Below are positions 1 through 11,977 of a DNA stretch of 64,000 bases, piece by piece. The DNA is taken from the NCBI GenBank assembly GCA_026545225.1, contig CM048849.1, positions 9,636,041 to 9,700,040 on the forward strand. Direction: 5' to 3'. This DNA is from Cornus controversa (lineage: Eukaryota; Streptophyta; Magnoliopsida; Cornales; Cornaceae). How positions within the stretch are numbered: the first letter of the stretch is position 1; every line of letters begins with the position of its first letter. The notes under the pieces were generated by a model. It worked only from the letters and a program-made list of their open reading frames with translations. It was not told where the DNA came from and ran no database searches. The position numbers and the translations under genes were made by a program.

Positions 1-1530
1 AACCAGATAATAATCTAGATGGCCTCCGCAGTTCTTCTTTTCCATCAAACCATGTTTTCTTCTTTCTATATGGGTGATTGATCGGAAGAAATCGCCGACT
101 ACCCCTAAACACAGTCTTCTTACTAAATGGCAACCACTCTAAGCATGTTTCTTTAGCACACACTGGACAACCACATTCACCTTTTGTTGCCTGACCAGAC
201 AGATTAGAATAAGCTGGTAAATCATTAATTGTCCACATCAAAACCACCTTCAAATTAAACATGGATTTAGTAAATGAATCATAGAGCTCAACACCTTTCT
301 CCCATAACTCCTTTAAATCTTCCACCAATGGCTCCAAAAACACATCGATGTCATTCCCTGGTTGCTTTGGTCCTGAGATCAACAACGTTAACATCATATT
401 ATCTTTAGACATGCAAAGTAGTGGGTCAAAATTATATACAACTAAAATCACCGGCCAACAACTATGTTTAGTGCTAAGGTCACCGAATGGATTGACTCCA
501 TCGGCCGCAAGACCAAGCCTCAAATTTTGAGGATCTGATGTAAAACACGGCCACTTTTTATTTATCATATCCCATGCAAGTGAATCAACTGGATGTCGCA
601 TCTTTCTATCTTGACTTTTATTAGTCGAATGCCACAATACTTGTTCAGCCTTTTCAATTGATCAAAATAATCGCCTAAATCTAAGTACTATTGGAAAGTA
701 CCAGATCACCTTAGTCGGAACCCCTTCTCGAACCTTCTTAGACTGTTTGTTCATTTTCCACCGTGAAGTACCACATTTTGGGCATGCATTCAAATCCTTG
801 TTTTCTTTTCTAAACAAAGAACAGTCATAAACGCATGCATGTATTTTTTCGTACCCAAATCAAATATCTTCAATAGCTTCTTTGTTGCAGACATCCCTTC
901 TGGAAGTTTGTTATTTGGCGGAAGCATATCACGAAGAATGTTAAGAAGCTCATTAAATCCAGTGTCAGACAGGTTATGAGTTGCTTTATGCTTGTATAAA
1001 GTAACTGTCGCCGACATAATTGTATACTTTGTGCAATCAGGATATAAAGGAGTTTCAGCATATTCTAATGATTTTTTGAACTTCTCCTCTTTACTTCCAT
1101 CAATAGGCTTTATAACAGCGTTGTCTTCACCATCGAAATACGCATCTCTAAACATCTCATATGTTTCAGGCATTTCCACACGGTCTTCATCGCCTTCATT
1201 TTCTAAATGTGCACTCCTCCTCTCTCCATGAAAGACCCATACAGTGTATTTGGAATCCATTCCATTTATCACTATATGCTCGTACACCATATCAAAGCTT
1301 TGATATTGTGCATTTAAACAATGTTTACAGGGGCATAAAATGGCATCTCGACTCCTTGCATTACCTTTAGCCCAATCAATAAATCTTCGTGCTCCATTTA
1401 TATACTCGTTTGAAGCTCTACAATTGAAAACTCAACATTTTAATATGAATGGGTATAATGACTAAACTTTTATGGGTAAGGTTTTGTGTTATATTTACCT
1501 ATTATTAAGGTGCATCCAACCTTTATCCAT
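1..1530 (-). pseudogene. CACTA (En/Spm) TNP2-like transposase, 5' part
   Basis: The minus strand encodes the N-terminal part of a plant CACTA transposase that continues beyond the left edge. Exon 1 (1530-1499) starts MDKGWMHLNN. It joins through an 81 bp GT-AG intron (1498-1418) to an exon starting at 1417 that encodes NEYINGARRFIDWA, then a Cys/His zinc-binding-like segment (CPCKHC). This is the transposase-associated domain. Beyond about 830 comes the TNP2 domain: CPKCGTSRWK, a stretch around WDMINKKWPCF, and DPLLCMSKDNIMLTLLI. Two lesions are visible: a frameshift near 833-850, where the frame reading into CSLFRKENKD differs from the upstream one, and a TGA at 662-664. The family excises and reinserts DNA between CACTA-type terminal repeats in the nucleus. 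This copy looks inactive. The matching 5' terminal repeat could be the one at 8101 or a weaker candidate at 4361. Confidence 0.88.
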
Positions 1531-4343
1531 GGCTCCTTGTTGACTTATTCAATAATAAGCGACTACTTCTACTATAAGCGATTGATAACCTAAACCAAGT
1601 TCATAACTTAACAAGTAAACTGAGAGGTGTTCAAGCAGTTAAGTCATATTTAGATCAAAATATAAACAATAAGAACATGACAACAACGATTTAGACTTGA
1701 TAGCTAGTACTTTTCACTCAGCTTTTGGAGATCTCAAGATATGTTTTTCAAAATAAATTTTACCCCAAAGTTCCTAAACTCATTTGAAATAAGGAATTTA
1801 CCTCGAAATGAAAAACACGTAGATCGCTAAATTCGCCAAACACCCAAGCTCAAAAGCTGCATTCATAAGGTATATTTCAATGAGTTAGTGAGACCACATG
1901 TTACAGCCATAACAAAAAAAAATTTGAAAGTTTTCATGTGCATCATGAATCCCTAACTCCTTCAACTTCTTGCTATACGCTGATATATATAACATGGCTG
2001 ATATTTAATTTCATGTATGTGTGTGTGTCATAGAAATCACAAAAGAACAAGAAAAGAAGCTCAACTATCTATAAAAATATATAATTATACACAAACACAT
2101 AGTGGACAAGAAAAAACTAACATTACGATGAAGGTGGAACCAATCATAAGAATTATCAACTATGTATAATAGGTTGATTTATAATCAAGGTGGTCATTTG
2201 CTTGATATATATGGACTTTTACTTAAAGAAAGAGCTAGCTGATCACTAATGACATGTTCCCTAAGAGGAACTACTACCCTCCATTCCTTGTCTCAAATGC
2301 AGCTAGCTTCCATACAAAAACAAACCATTGACCATGGAAACAAGTATTATATATAGTGGTGATTTGATTATTATACGATCTGATTTTGCCATGTATTTTT
2401 GAGTTTGGGTACTCTTTTTTTCTAAATTAATTACTCCATAATTTATACCGTGAAATATTTTTCTTTCCTGTGAAAGAAGGTGCTACTTTTCTCTCTTCTC
2501 CATTGTCTCGATCTACTTAACTTGCCTTTTTCAAATTAAAGTATTCAATGTATACATACATAGGCAGAGAATGACAATGATCCAACAAGCTCAAGTTCAT
2601 GGCAGAAATGTTGACAGTGGCTACAAATCGGAAATCCTTTTATGTTATCTAACTTTTCCAAAGCCAAATCAACTTTACTAAATTCAAACTTGGTTCAATT
2701 CAAACATGATACTGACCTTGCTCAACTTACAACCATAAGTTCATCACTATTTATTAAAATTTTTGAAAAGAAATAATGATAATTGCCTAATCGGAGTGGA
2801 TTTCTACAAAATAACATGAGAAGGACAAACCGTGACCCACACCAGCACCATTACAGCCAAGTTTTGAATCAGAGAACTCTCATTATAAGAAAGAAAAGTT
2901 CCTATCACGCTAATTTCATGGGTCCCATCACCACACTGTCCCAACCCAAAAGATGGGACTCCACACAAAATATTATGCTCACACGACCCCAAAAAAGATT
3001 AACAAAAGGATTACAAAAAAGTACAAAAAGAAAAACAAAAGAAGTTGGCCACCCACTCTAAAACATGTTATATGCATATATACACAAAAAAATCCCAAGA
3101 ATATTATATATTATATGGAAACAAATACTAGCACAATAATGATAAAACAAATCCCAAGAATATATGTGGAAACAAATAGCACAATATGTTTCAAAATCTG
3201 CAGGTTAATTTACTTGTCTTAATTTATTCTAATCAAACCTGATCACTTGTGCTTCTTTTCTGTTTTTCTCAATCATTTCTTCTTTTATATATATATATAT
3301 GGGGGATGTGTTGTTTCATGGGGATATATCAGGGTTGTATCGCTCTGGTAACAGTTGCAGGCTGAGATGGATAAACTATCTAAAGCCAGACACTAAGAGT
3401 GTGTGAATTCTCTTCCATCTCTCTCAATAGCTAATGACCCTATATGAAGAAAGGACTTATGGATTTATATTTTGAATTGGATCATTAATTATTTAATTAT
3501 CCACTACATTAAATTAATGTCAAACTTCAATTTTATACTAATCTAAAATGTGAAGAAAAAAAGAATGATTAGTCCTGTAGTTTCCTATAATTAGAAGTAA
3601 AAGGACACAGAGAAGAAAAGGCCAAACAAACATCCTCTGTCACTCACCAATGATCAATGTGCTTTCACATGTCAATTTAAAGGTGGTGGTCAGATCAAAA
3701 AAATGAATAAATAATAAAGAAATAAAAAACTTCTATCCTCCTTACAATGCAAGTTGCTGGTATGCCATTGTTGTGAAAGGTAGATATTGTCTGACAAGCC
3801 ATAAAATTATCTCTAGCAGCTAACCATTAGACATGCTTGTGATAGATATATGCTTCATGGCAGATGGTTACATATAAAAATGAAGTGGCTTTTGTAGTTA
3901 AGCGCATGCACATCTTTGTTAATTTACTATTACTGCAGTCTCCATACAAGATATGTAAAAAGAAGGATGATACATACATATGTGTATATGTGTATATATA
4001 TGTATGGTTGGAATCCAAAGTGAATGAAATTACAGCAAGTTGGGTGATTTGGGTTTAAGATATTGATTGTGTAGTAAGGTTGGACTTAGCTGGCCTAACT
4101 GATAACACTGACCCTAATAGGCCAAAATGTCTCTGGATTCACAAAAATGCATGACTGACACTGTTTTGAATTAATGAAGTTTATTTCTCAAAGTAGGCTT
4201 AATTTTGCCTACAGTTTGGCTTAACTTCATTGGCATCTAAAAAGCTACTTTCTTGGGAGTAAATCAATCAACTTTATGATTAATCAATTTCAGCTCCAAG
4301 TAGATGGCTAGAAAAGCCTAACCTAACAAAGTCCTTAATTAAA
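1531..4343. other. AT-rich DNA without recognisable gene
   Basis: This lies upstream of the transposase start. It holds short open frames on both strands without codon structure or recognisable motifs, a short TA run near 3287-3300, and pyrimidine-rich stretches. It may be the 5' non-coding part of the CACTA element, because it sits between the transposase ATG and candidate right ends at 4361 and 8101. No subterminal repeat array is visible here. I see no supportable gene. Confidence 0.5.
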
Positions 4344-4361
4344 AGATCATTTCTTGTAGTG
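4344..4361 (-). repeat. Possible CACTA-type terminal repeat (weak)
   Basis: The plus strand reads ATTTCTTGTAGTG, the reverse complement of a CACTACAAGAAAT terminus. That is the orientation expected for the 5' end of an element transcribed leftwards like the transposase at 1-1530. No palindromic subterminal repeats accompany it and no partner end is in the window, so a chance match is quite possible. Confidence 0.3.
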
Positions 4362-4477
4362 TAAGTACGAGTATAAATTAAATACTCTAAATTCTTGGAG
4401 ACCACCATTTAATCTTACTCGAGGCCTACTGAACATCTACCTAATATTTAAGAATCTATTGAATATCATATTTTCTG

Positions 4478-4770
4478 TATTTGATATGATATAATTAATC
4501 CATAAATCCATATCAGTGTAGAACAAATACAGAAGACTGCACAAATAGTTATTCTTTTGTTAAGCATTGTAAATAAAATGCTACCAGCCTATCAGATTTA
4601 AAATGCTCCATCTGAATTTCATAATATAAAAAAAAAATTATAACAGTATATATTGATGCTATTATAGTTCAAATTGTAATTTTACCATAATTTAGTGTAC
4701 CAAATACACAAAACCAAAAGAAGACAGAACAAGAGAAGAATTATAATAGTATATATAATAATTACATTTT
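4478..4770. repeat. Dispersed direct repeat, copy 1
   Basis: About 290 bp beginning TTTGATATGATATAATTAAT recurs at 5822-6086 with few differences. The shared block includes the phrases ACAGAAGACTGCAC and AGAAGACAGAACAAGAG. The spacing is about 1.34 kb. It has no coding content and no terminal inverted repeats that I can see. The family is unknown. Confidence 0.7.
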
Positions 4771-5512
4771 AGAGAATCTTTAACTCACATGCATAAAACC
4801 TTTTTGAGGCGAGACATTTTTAGAGCTTTATCTGATAGGGTCGTCTCGTTCCTTAACATTTTTAGGTATAAACACTAAGATGGTGAAAATGTTGGTGACA
4901 TTGCTGATACTTTTGTGGGAGTTTTAGTGCTTTTTAGATGCATTTGAAAGATGCTTTTGTTGCTCTAAACCTTTTTTCTTTTTGAGGCGAGACATTTGTA
5001 GACACTCGAAACTCAACAGTTTTGCAATGTTTGAAGAAGGTCATCTAATGTGCTATTAGGTATTTTTTTTGGTCCGTATAATTTTGGTGAATCGGTTTCT
5101 TGTTTGTATATATTTGAAACCATGTCTGAATGAAAAGCATGTCTGGTATTTGATATGTTTGAGAGTGTGAACCTTTGGAGTATGATAGTGAGTTGTTGAA
5201 GTTTTATATCGGTTGTTTTTTTATATTAGTTAATCATTGTTATGTAGCTTTTCAGTTGCAGCATAGATGATATCATTGTATATATAATGTTTGTTTAGTT
5301 TTCAGAATGGTGCTTATTAGAGATTGAAACCACTTTAGGATTTTGTTTCTTTTCTGTTCAGAAATTTTTTTATATTGTGGGACTGATTTGAATTTCTTGT
5401 TCACAGTGTTGTTGTTTTAAAAACCTTTGAAATTTTTATTACAAGTAGCTTTATGTATCTAGTTATTTTCTGTAAAATTTCAGGGCCATTGGACGTGTAG
5501 TTATTTTTCCAA
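4771..5512. other. AT-rich spacer between repeat copies
   Basis: Non-coding, T-rich sequence. A short phrase containing GAGGCGAGACATTT occurs twice (near 4806 and 4985), so part of it is an internal duplication. No gene or RNA signature is seen. Confidence 0.4.
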
Positions 5513-5665
5513 AAATCTGGTAGTGAGTGATTTCAAAGACATTTTTCCATCCCAGTTGCCCAAATTGCCACCTAAGAGGGAAGTAATTTTCATATCTCCT
5601 TGTCATATGGCACCGCTAAATTGCGAAAACTCAAGAAGCAACTTGAGGAGAATTTACTCTGGCTA
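5513..5665 (+). pseudogene. Tiny Ty3/gypsy pol relic (RT N-terminal edge)
   Basis: The reading VSDFKDIFPSQLPKLPPKREV resembles the protease-to-reverse-transcriptase linker of Ty3/gypsy polyproteins, where a (V)xDFxDVFPxxLPGLPP motif is typical. About 25 codons later MAPL is followed, after a frame change, by a lysine/leucine-rich KLKKQLEE, as in the start of gypsy reverse transcriptase. Nothing else of the element is visible. It is an isolated decayed fragment between the two copies of the 290 bp repeat. Confidence 0.55.
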
Positions 5666-5821
5666 TGTTCCGCTACATGGAATTAAAATCGGTGAAATTG
5701 ACAAAGAATTTCAAATTTTAATTTCAAGACTTCAATTTCATGCTATTGAACATAACTTGTGAAAATTTTAAAAAGCCACGATGTCGTGTCTAATACTTTC
5801 AAACTGTGTCTTGCATAAGTA

Positions 5822-6190
5822 TTTGATATGATATAATTAATCCATAAATCCATATCAGTATAGAACAAATACAGAAGACTGCACAAATAGTTGTTCTTTT
5901 GTTAAGCATTGTAAATAAAATGCTACCAGCCTATCAGATTTAAAATGCTCTATCTGAATTTCATAATATAAAAAAAAAAATTATAACAGTATATATTGAT
6001 GCTATTATAGTTCAAATTGTAATTTTACCACAATTTAGTGTACCAAATACACAAAACCAAAAGAAGACAGAACAAGAGAAGAATTATAATAGTATTTATT
6101 GATGCTATTATAGTTCAAATTGTAATTTTACCACAATTTAGTGTACTGAATACACAAAACCAACAGAAGACAGAACAAGAGAAGTGCTGA
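5822..6190. repeat. Dispersed direct repeat, copy 2 plus partial third copy
   Basis: 5822-6086 matches 4478-4770. From about 6087 to 6190 the last ~100 bp of the unit is repeated again (TTGATGCTATTATAG to GACAGAACAAGAG), so the repeat is locally tandem. The boundary between copies falls at the AATTATAATAGTAT phrase. Confidence 0.7.
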
Positions 6191-6347
6191 GCAATGCTGA
6201 ATCAGATACAAATTACAATGTACACACATGACAATAAACAAGCTTCCACATATCACACACTAGATATTTCTATCAGGTTACTGAACATTCAAAATACAAA
6301 CATAAGAATACCTCATGCAGAAAACAAATTCCCATACTGCCATGGGT

Positions 6348-7500
6348 TTACTCTGTTGTTCTGACATCATCCTCATAAATACTACTGTCCAAGCTATCTA
6401 TTGCAGCACGATGTTCAGCGTATTTACCATTGATGGCCCTTTGCCTCTCGATTTCTCTTTTAATCTCTTTGCCTCTCCTAAAGACTGAACAGGAATAAAT
6501 ACAATAAAATGTCACATATTTCACAAAAATTAACTTCTTAGTAATAGAAATCTAACACTTATCATAGTGATTTGAAATTTGAACGGAGAGATCAAAACTA
6601 GTAAGAACTATGTATAAGATCCTTGAGAGGAAGAAAATTGCATCCTTTAACCACTTTAGAAGGCTGCTTGTAGGATATTGACAAGGTTTCCACATCTTGT
6701 GTTTAGTCAAATCATCAGTATCATAGAAACTGACCAAATACACCCAGGGAAAAAATCACTTCTTTACCTCACTGAAACTAAAAGAAATTCACCTAAAAGA
6801 GGGACATGCAAACCAACCAATTATGGTCCACTAAGAGATAATTAGGTGTACTAGCATGCACAATGGAGCTATCTGGGTTCATGAACGGTTTGCATATAAG
6901 ATTTTCAATGTCTCTACTAGTCATTCCTTTAGGGGGGCTAGGGGCCATTGCTAGGTACATTAATAGACAAGCATGAGGATGCGGGTTTGGGTCTGAGAGC
7001 AATCATTTTGGAAAGCAATGCCAACATTGTAGTAGCGTATAAAATTTCTCAACATTCTCAAACAAATACATTCCCATAGTCATCACAGTCGCCACTTGTG
7101 CACACTAGTACATAGGTCCTTGACCAAATTGGCACACAAACATCACAAACCATCCAACCACATCCTATAATATAACCTAGAGGCTTGCCTGTCAATTAAA
7201 TGCTAAAATCCACACACAGACAACGAAATTGAAATAGAGAGAGAGCCAATTCACAGACACACAAGCAAAAAAATTGAAACACACAGAGAGAGAGAGCCAA
7301 TTCAAAGTTAAAACAGGGAGCATACCTGATGTAATGACGTTTGTGATGAACCCTAACGAAATATCGATCAACAAGATTGGGCGAAGTTGATTAGTGAGTG
7401 AAATTGGGTTAGGGTTTTGATTGGTGAGAGAGATTAGGTTGATTTTAAGGAGAATCGAGAGAAATAGTTATGAACCCCCACTTTATCAGTTACTTTGTGT
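6348..7500 (-). other. Possible spliced minus-strand transcript of unknown function
   Basis: On the minus strand, 6484-6348 reads as a terminal exon. A pyrimidine-rich CCTGTTCAG acceptor is followed by an open, charged frame beginning FRRGKEIKREIERQRAINGK, then AEHRAAIDSLDSSIYEDD, and a TAA at 6348-6350. Upstream, 7500 to 7326 resembles a 5' exon rich in TCTCTC and AACCCTAA motifs and ending in CATCAG|GTATGC, a good donor. The exons between are not resolved. I do not recognise the protein. It could be a gene carried inside the CACTA element that ends at 8101, a second CACTA product, or a host gene fragment. Codons with few T-rich artefacts and clean splice signals are the only support. Confidence 0.35.
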
Positions 7501-7769
7501 ACGATATGGAGTCTCCATTTCAAGTTGACGGTCTTCAATTAGACTAGAACGTGAGAGGCTTAACAGACAAAGCAAACGGTGGATACTTCCGGCCACTAGT
7601 TGGGTAGAAGGTGAGGAAACAATTGTAGAAAATGGGGTAAGAAATGGTGATTAGAGAGGGAGAGAGCAGAGTGATAGAGTAGGGATTGATCACAGTGAAA
7701 AAAATAAGCGGGAATCGAAAAGAAGACCGTGAAATGGATAAAAAGAAATTCACTTTTAATTACGGGCAT

Positions 7770-8101
7770 TGCCCGTAATAAGTATGAATATTTCTACGAC
7801 GGCCCGAACCCCTCGTGGAAAATATCTTTCTACGACAGTCCTTCCAGCCCGTTGTGGTAAGTTTAATTCCACAACGGGCCTTCTACGACGGCCAGGACCC
7901 CTCGTGGACAACATATTTCTACAATGGTCTTTCAAGCCCGTCGTGGTAAGTTTAATTCCACGACGGGCCTTTTTTGACCGTTGTAGAAAGTTTCTTTCTA
8001 CTAGGGGCAATTATTGCCCGTTGTAGAAAATTAATTTTCACAAGGGGCAACACTGGCCCGTCGTTAAAGGCCTGTCGTTAAAAGCTATTTTTCTTGTAGT
8101 G
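7770..8101 (-). mobile_element. CACTA element right end: terminal repeat and subterminal palindromes
   Basis: The plus strand ends AGCTATTTTTCTTGTAGTG at 8101, the reverse complement of a canonical CACTACAAGAAAAATAGCT terminus. The 330 bp inside it carries repeated palindromic motifs around CCACGACGGGCC and CTACGACGG, in both orientations, about every 30-60 bp. Such subterminal arrays are the known TNPA-type binding platform of CACTA elements. The opposite end is not in the window. The element abuts copia sequence, so it may have inserted into that element; a 3 bp duplication (AGC on this side) cannot be checked. Confidence 0.85.
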
Positions 8102-8374
8102 AGCTCAACATTTATCAGCCGGCTGATAGAACCATTAGTCGACTGAAGAGATGTTTCGGTCGACCGAAACCTCCCTTTCAGTCGACTGAACAAAATACAG
8201 TTATGTCAGCCAACTAATAAACACCTTCAGTTGACTGGTACATCAACCAGTCGACCCAAACTGCTGATCAGTTGACCGAAACTACTTTTCGCCCAGAAAC
8301 CGTAGGTTTAAAACTTTTCAAATTTTTCCCTCCTAGCTTGAGGAGACCGATGAACAACTTCTCCTCTTCCAATC
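8102..8374 (+). mobile_element. Copia element, fragment upstream of env-like ORF
   Basis: This is continuous with 18178 onwards once the gypsy element between is removed: the CAATC at 8370-8374 is duplicated at 18173-18177. It contains many spaced GTCGAC(T/C)GA and TCAGTTGACTG motifs, the same type that fills part of the LTR at 20330-20600. It is the non-coding leader of the env-like ORF. The 5' part of the element, including pol, is not in the window. Confidence 0.7.
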
Positions 8375-11300
8375 TGAAATACCCCCAGAAAATTTTGCGC
8401 ATGAGGTGGCCAGTCTCATACACAAAACTTGGGAAATACATACAACTGGTAGCACAAACATAGAATACAAAAGACAGACTAAAATAAATTCTAAAAGCTG
8501 AACAGAAAATTCCACTGAATTGAAATAACCGGTAAATAAATAGTTATATGCCTGGTAATACAATTTGGAAGTCCCGTAACGCAAGGACCCTTTAACCAGA
8601 ATAAACACAAGTTTAAGACTCTAATTTAAAACCAACAACCAAAACCTCCAAAAGAGTTCATAGTCTGACCCTTGAATAAGAGGATAGGTTTCTACCCTGT
8701 GACTGATGAGAAGAGATGTCTGCCACAACTAATCCTAAAACTCTATCCTTGCAGTGGAACCTGTCTGAAACCTGAAATATCAATAAAGTGGCTTAAACCC
8801 ACGAGCAAGTTCTATCTACTACATCCCAATCAGAGAACCAATATATATACCCTCAGTATAAGGGACACAAAAGAAAATAATAGATTTAACATAGAAGCTA
8901 TTCTTATTCCAATTTTATGTTTTCAAAACAACAGTCATTAATTATAGTATTCCACCCAAATCCTTATTATGCAAAAGTGATCACATTTCTTAAGTTCAGC
9001 AGAAATAAACATAACCTGAAATAATATCAAGTTTAAGCAATCCTAACATGCCATCATTTAGTCTTTTGATACCTTAATAGGTATAGATATATACATACTA
9101 GTCATTTCTTACTTAGTTCATGTTTTCAGAAGTAAAATCATCTTATACATTGTTCCAACAAACCCTTATCATTCAACAATGAACACATTCTTTAAGTTCA
9201 AAATAAAGAAAACATATGCATACATGTATAGATAACTTATTAGATATGGGTGATCCTGACACGCCAAATAAAATGTATAGATACCTTATTAGGTATGGGC
9301 GATCCTGACATGCCGGGCAATCCTGACATGCCAAATAAAATGCATAGATACCTTATTAGGTATGGGCGATCCTGACACGCCGGGCAATCCTTACATACCA
9401 AATAAAATACATAGATACCTTATTAGGTATGGGCGATCCTGACACGCCGGGCAATCCTTACATGCCAAATAATATGTACAGATGCATTTCCAATATGAAA
9501 CATAAAATAGATAAGGTACATTATGACTTTAATTTGCACAAACAACTAATTCAATTTATCTGCTATGCAATTATCACCATATGACAAATCGTCCACAAGT
9601 AAACCATGATCAAGTATTCCATGGGCATTTATCTTTAAAGGTAAATACATTCAACTAAATCAAATAACCCAAACATTCATTATAGAAGCAAATTTTCCAA
9701 CCCAACCTCCAATGCACTCAAACCTACGAGAGAATCTAAACCTAACTCTAATCTAGGTTTCTGGGCCTTTTCTACTTCTAAGAACCCTATTAAATCATTC
9801 TGGAATTTTCTGCAATTGTTTGGGAAATTTAAAAAAAAAAATTTTTTTTAGCAAGAAGAAAAATAAAACATAATTCGAGGCGTATCTATACAACCAACAC
9901 AATCACAAGGGAGATTCATCTTCCCATGAAATTTAAAACCCAGGTGCATTTTAATCCTATAAAGTTACCTAAATTTTTCCAGAATTTTCTGGAATTTAAA
10001 AATATTTTCTAAAAAATAAAAGAATGTGAAAACAAAACTTTTGGACACTTTAAAAATCTATTGCACAACAAGGGAGAATTATTTTCAGTTGAAACTTTAA
10101 ACACAAGTGTATTTAGCCTCCAGAAAGTTTCAGTAAAAATTTGGGAATTTTTCGAGTTGTAAAAGTATTTTCTAAAATTACAGAAAGAGAAAAAAACAAC
10201 TTTTGGGCACTTTAAAAATAAATTGAACAACAACAGAACATTATTTTGAGTTGAAAATTTAAAAATAATTGTATTTAACATATAGGAAGATACAGTAAAA
10301 ATTTAGGAATTTTTTGAAATTGTTAAGTATTTTCTAAAATAAAAGAAAGTGAAAAACTCACTTTTTAGACACTTTAAAAATTAATCTAAAGACAACGGTA
10401 GATTATTTTGACATGAAATTTAAAATACAAGCTCCTCAGACTCCCAGGAAGTTGATATAAAATTTTGGAAATTTTTGGAATTATAAAAGTATTTTAAAAA
10501 AATGATTTTCCGAGTTTTCAAGTTTTTCCAAAAATTTTAAAAATTAAAAAAAATATATCAAAATAATTCGGAATGGGCCAATATTGGACCCAGAGGTGGG
10601 CCCCTGCGAGTGGGGCCCAAAAACATCTTTCCGGCCACCGACCGTAGCCGGTGCCGGTGGCACGCGCCCCCACGCGCCGGCTGCGCTGCCCCTTTTATTT
10701 ATTTATTTTTCTTTCTTTCTTTCTTCTTTCTTCTTCACACGGCTGAAACTTTAAAGCTCAACAATGGTGGCCGAACTTTTCCGACCATTTTTCGGTCACT
10801 TCCGGACACCGAATCGCGCGTATGAATATACCATTGAACTCGTCTCGATCTAAGCTACGCATTGGTACCAAATTCACGCCCTCTCGTGGCCTAAATCAAA
10901 AACGCCCAATTTCAAGTTTCGAAAATCTAAAATTTCAAAGTCAGATTCCCATCAATCTACCCAACAGTTTACAACCAAATTTTCAAGGATTGTTCTAGGA
11001 AGTAAAATCTACCTATTGATCAGAACAAAATCCCTCAAAAATGATAAACACAGTAGACGCAAATTTCATGTTCGTATATATATACACCCGCCTATACAAT
11101 CATATATACATGTATATACATATGCAAAAATACCCTAAAACAGTACGAAAACTCCAAAATCCTAATGTTTAATTCACAGAATTATTCTTAGCATGCAAAA
11201 TCATTTAATTTCATAATTAAATGCATACAAATTTCTAGCAACATGTCTAGACAATTAGCAGAATTAATTCTGACAAAATTTATCAACAGAAAAAAAAACA

Positions 11301-11956
11301 TACAATTATATACAAATTTCTAAAATAAACACAATCCTCAAACCTAGACTATGCATACGGATTCAAAGGGGAAGAGAAGAATCAAACTTGCCTCTTTGAC
11401 GATTCAAACACTCGTTCACCCGAACTCCTTCTCTCTTTCGTTTACTCTCTTTATTTTTGTGCGTAATGTAAACGGTAGAAACCCTAGTTTCTTATTATCT
11501 TTTGTCCTAATCATTTTATTCTATTATTATTATTATTTTTTTTCTTCTAAAAACTAAAAACTAAAAATAATAATAATAATAATAACAACCATAATAATAT
11601 AACTATAACCATGGCCCAACAACTTAAGCATATCCTTTGCCCAACCATTCCAGCCCAGATTCCTCCCTAGCCCAATCCAAAGCATTTAAAATATTTAAAT
11701 CAAATAATACACAATCAATAAACAATTTATATAAATTGATAAAAATAAAAGTAGAGCAATTCACATGAAATGAAAGAATTTATAAAGACAACCAATTCAC
11801 ATAAAATAATAATTGTATAAAGACCTAACAATTCACATGAAATAATAAAATGCATATAAAGACATTTCACATTAATTGAAAAATAATAATAATAATAATA
11901 TAAAGAAATTTAAATTCTTTAAAATAATAGACGTCCAACTTTTTTGGGGTTTTACA
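8375..11956 (-). repeat. Gypsy 3' LTR (left copy, 3.58 kb)
   Basis: Very long LTR. From the left it contains TGAAATACCCCC, a tandem minisatellite at about 9240-9480, a GC-rich pyrimidine segment near 10590-10740 just upstream (in minus sense downstream) of a conserved ~150 bp block, a T/A-rich body and GGGGTTTTACA at its end. It is about 720 bp longer than its partner because the partner lacks the part corresponding to about 8565-9310. Aligned portions differ by only a few per cent by eye. Confidence 0.9.
9240..9480 (-). repeat. LTR-internal minisatellite, ~68 bp unit
   Basis: Three full units and a partial one, each containing ACCTTATTAGGTATGGGCGA followed by TCCTGACACGCC and AATCC...ACATGCC. 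The same array sits in the sister LTR (15530-15690) and in the other LTRs of this family at 21355-21450, 47850-48110 and 60320-60760, with different unit numbers. Confidence 0.85.
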
Positions 11957-11976
11957 TTCTGCCCCCTAAAAAGAGG
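11957..11976 (-). other. Polypurine tract of gypsy element
   Basis: On the minus strand, a purine run ending TTTTTAGGGGGCAGAA directly precedes the 3' LTR start TGTAAAACCCC. It primes plus-strand DNA synthesis in LTR elements. Confidence 0.8.
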
Positions 11977-11977
11977 A

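Noticed and set aside
2783-3222. Two plus-strand frames of about 90 codons
   Set aside because: Asn/Thr/Lys-rich translation of AT-rich DNA without motif or codon structure.
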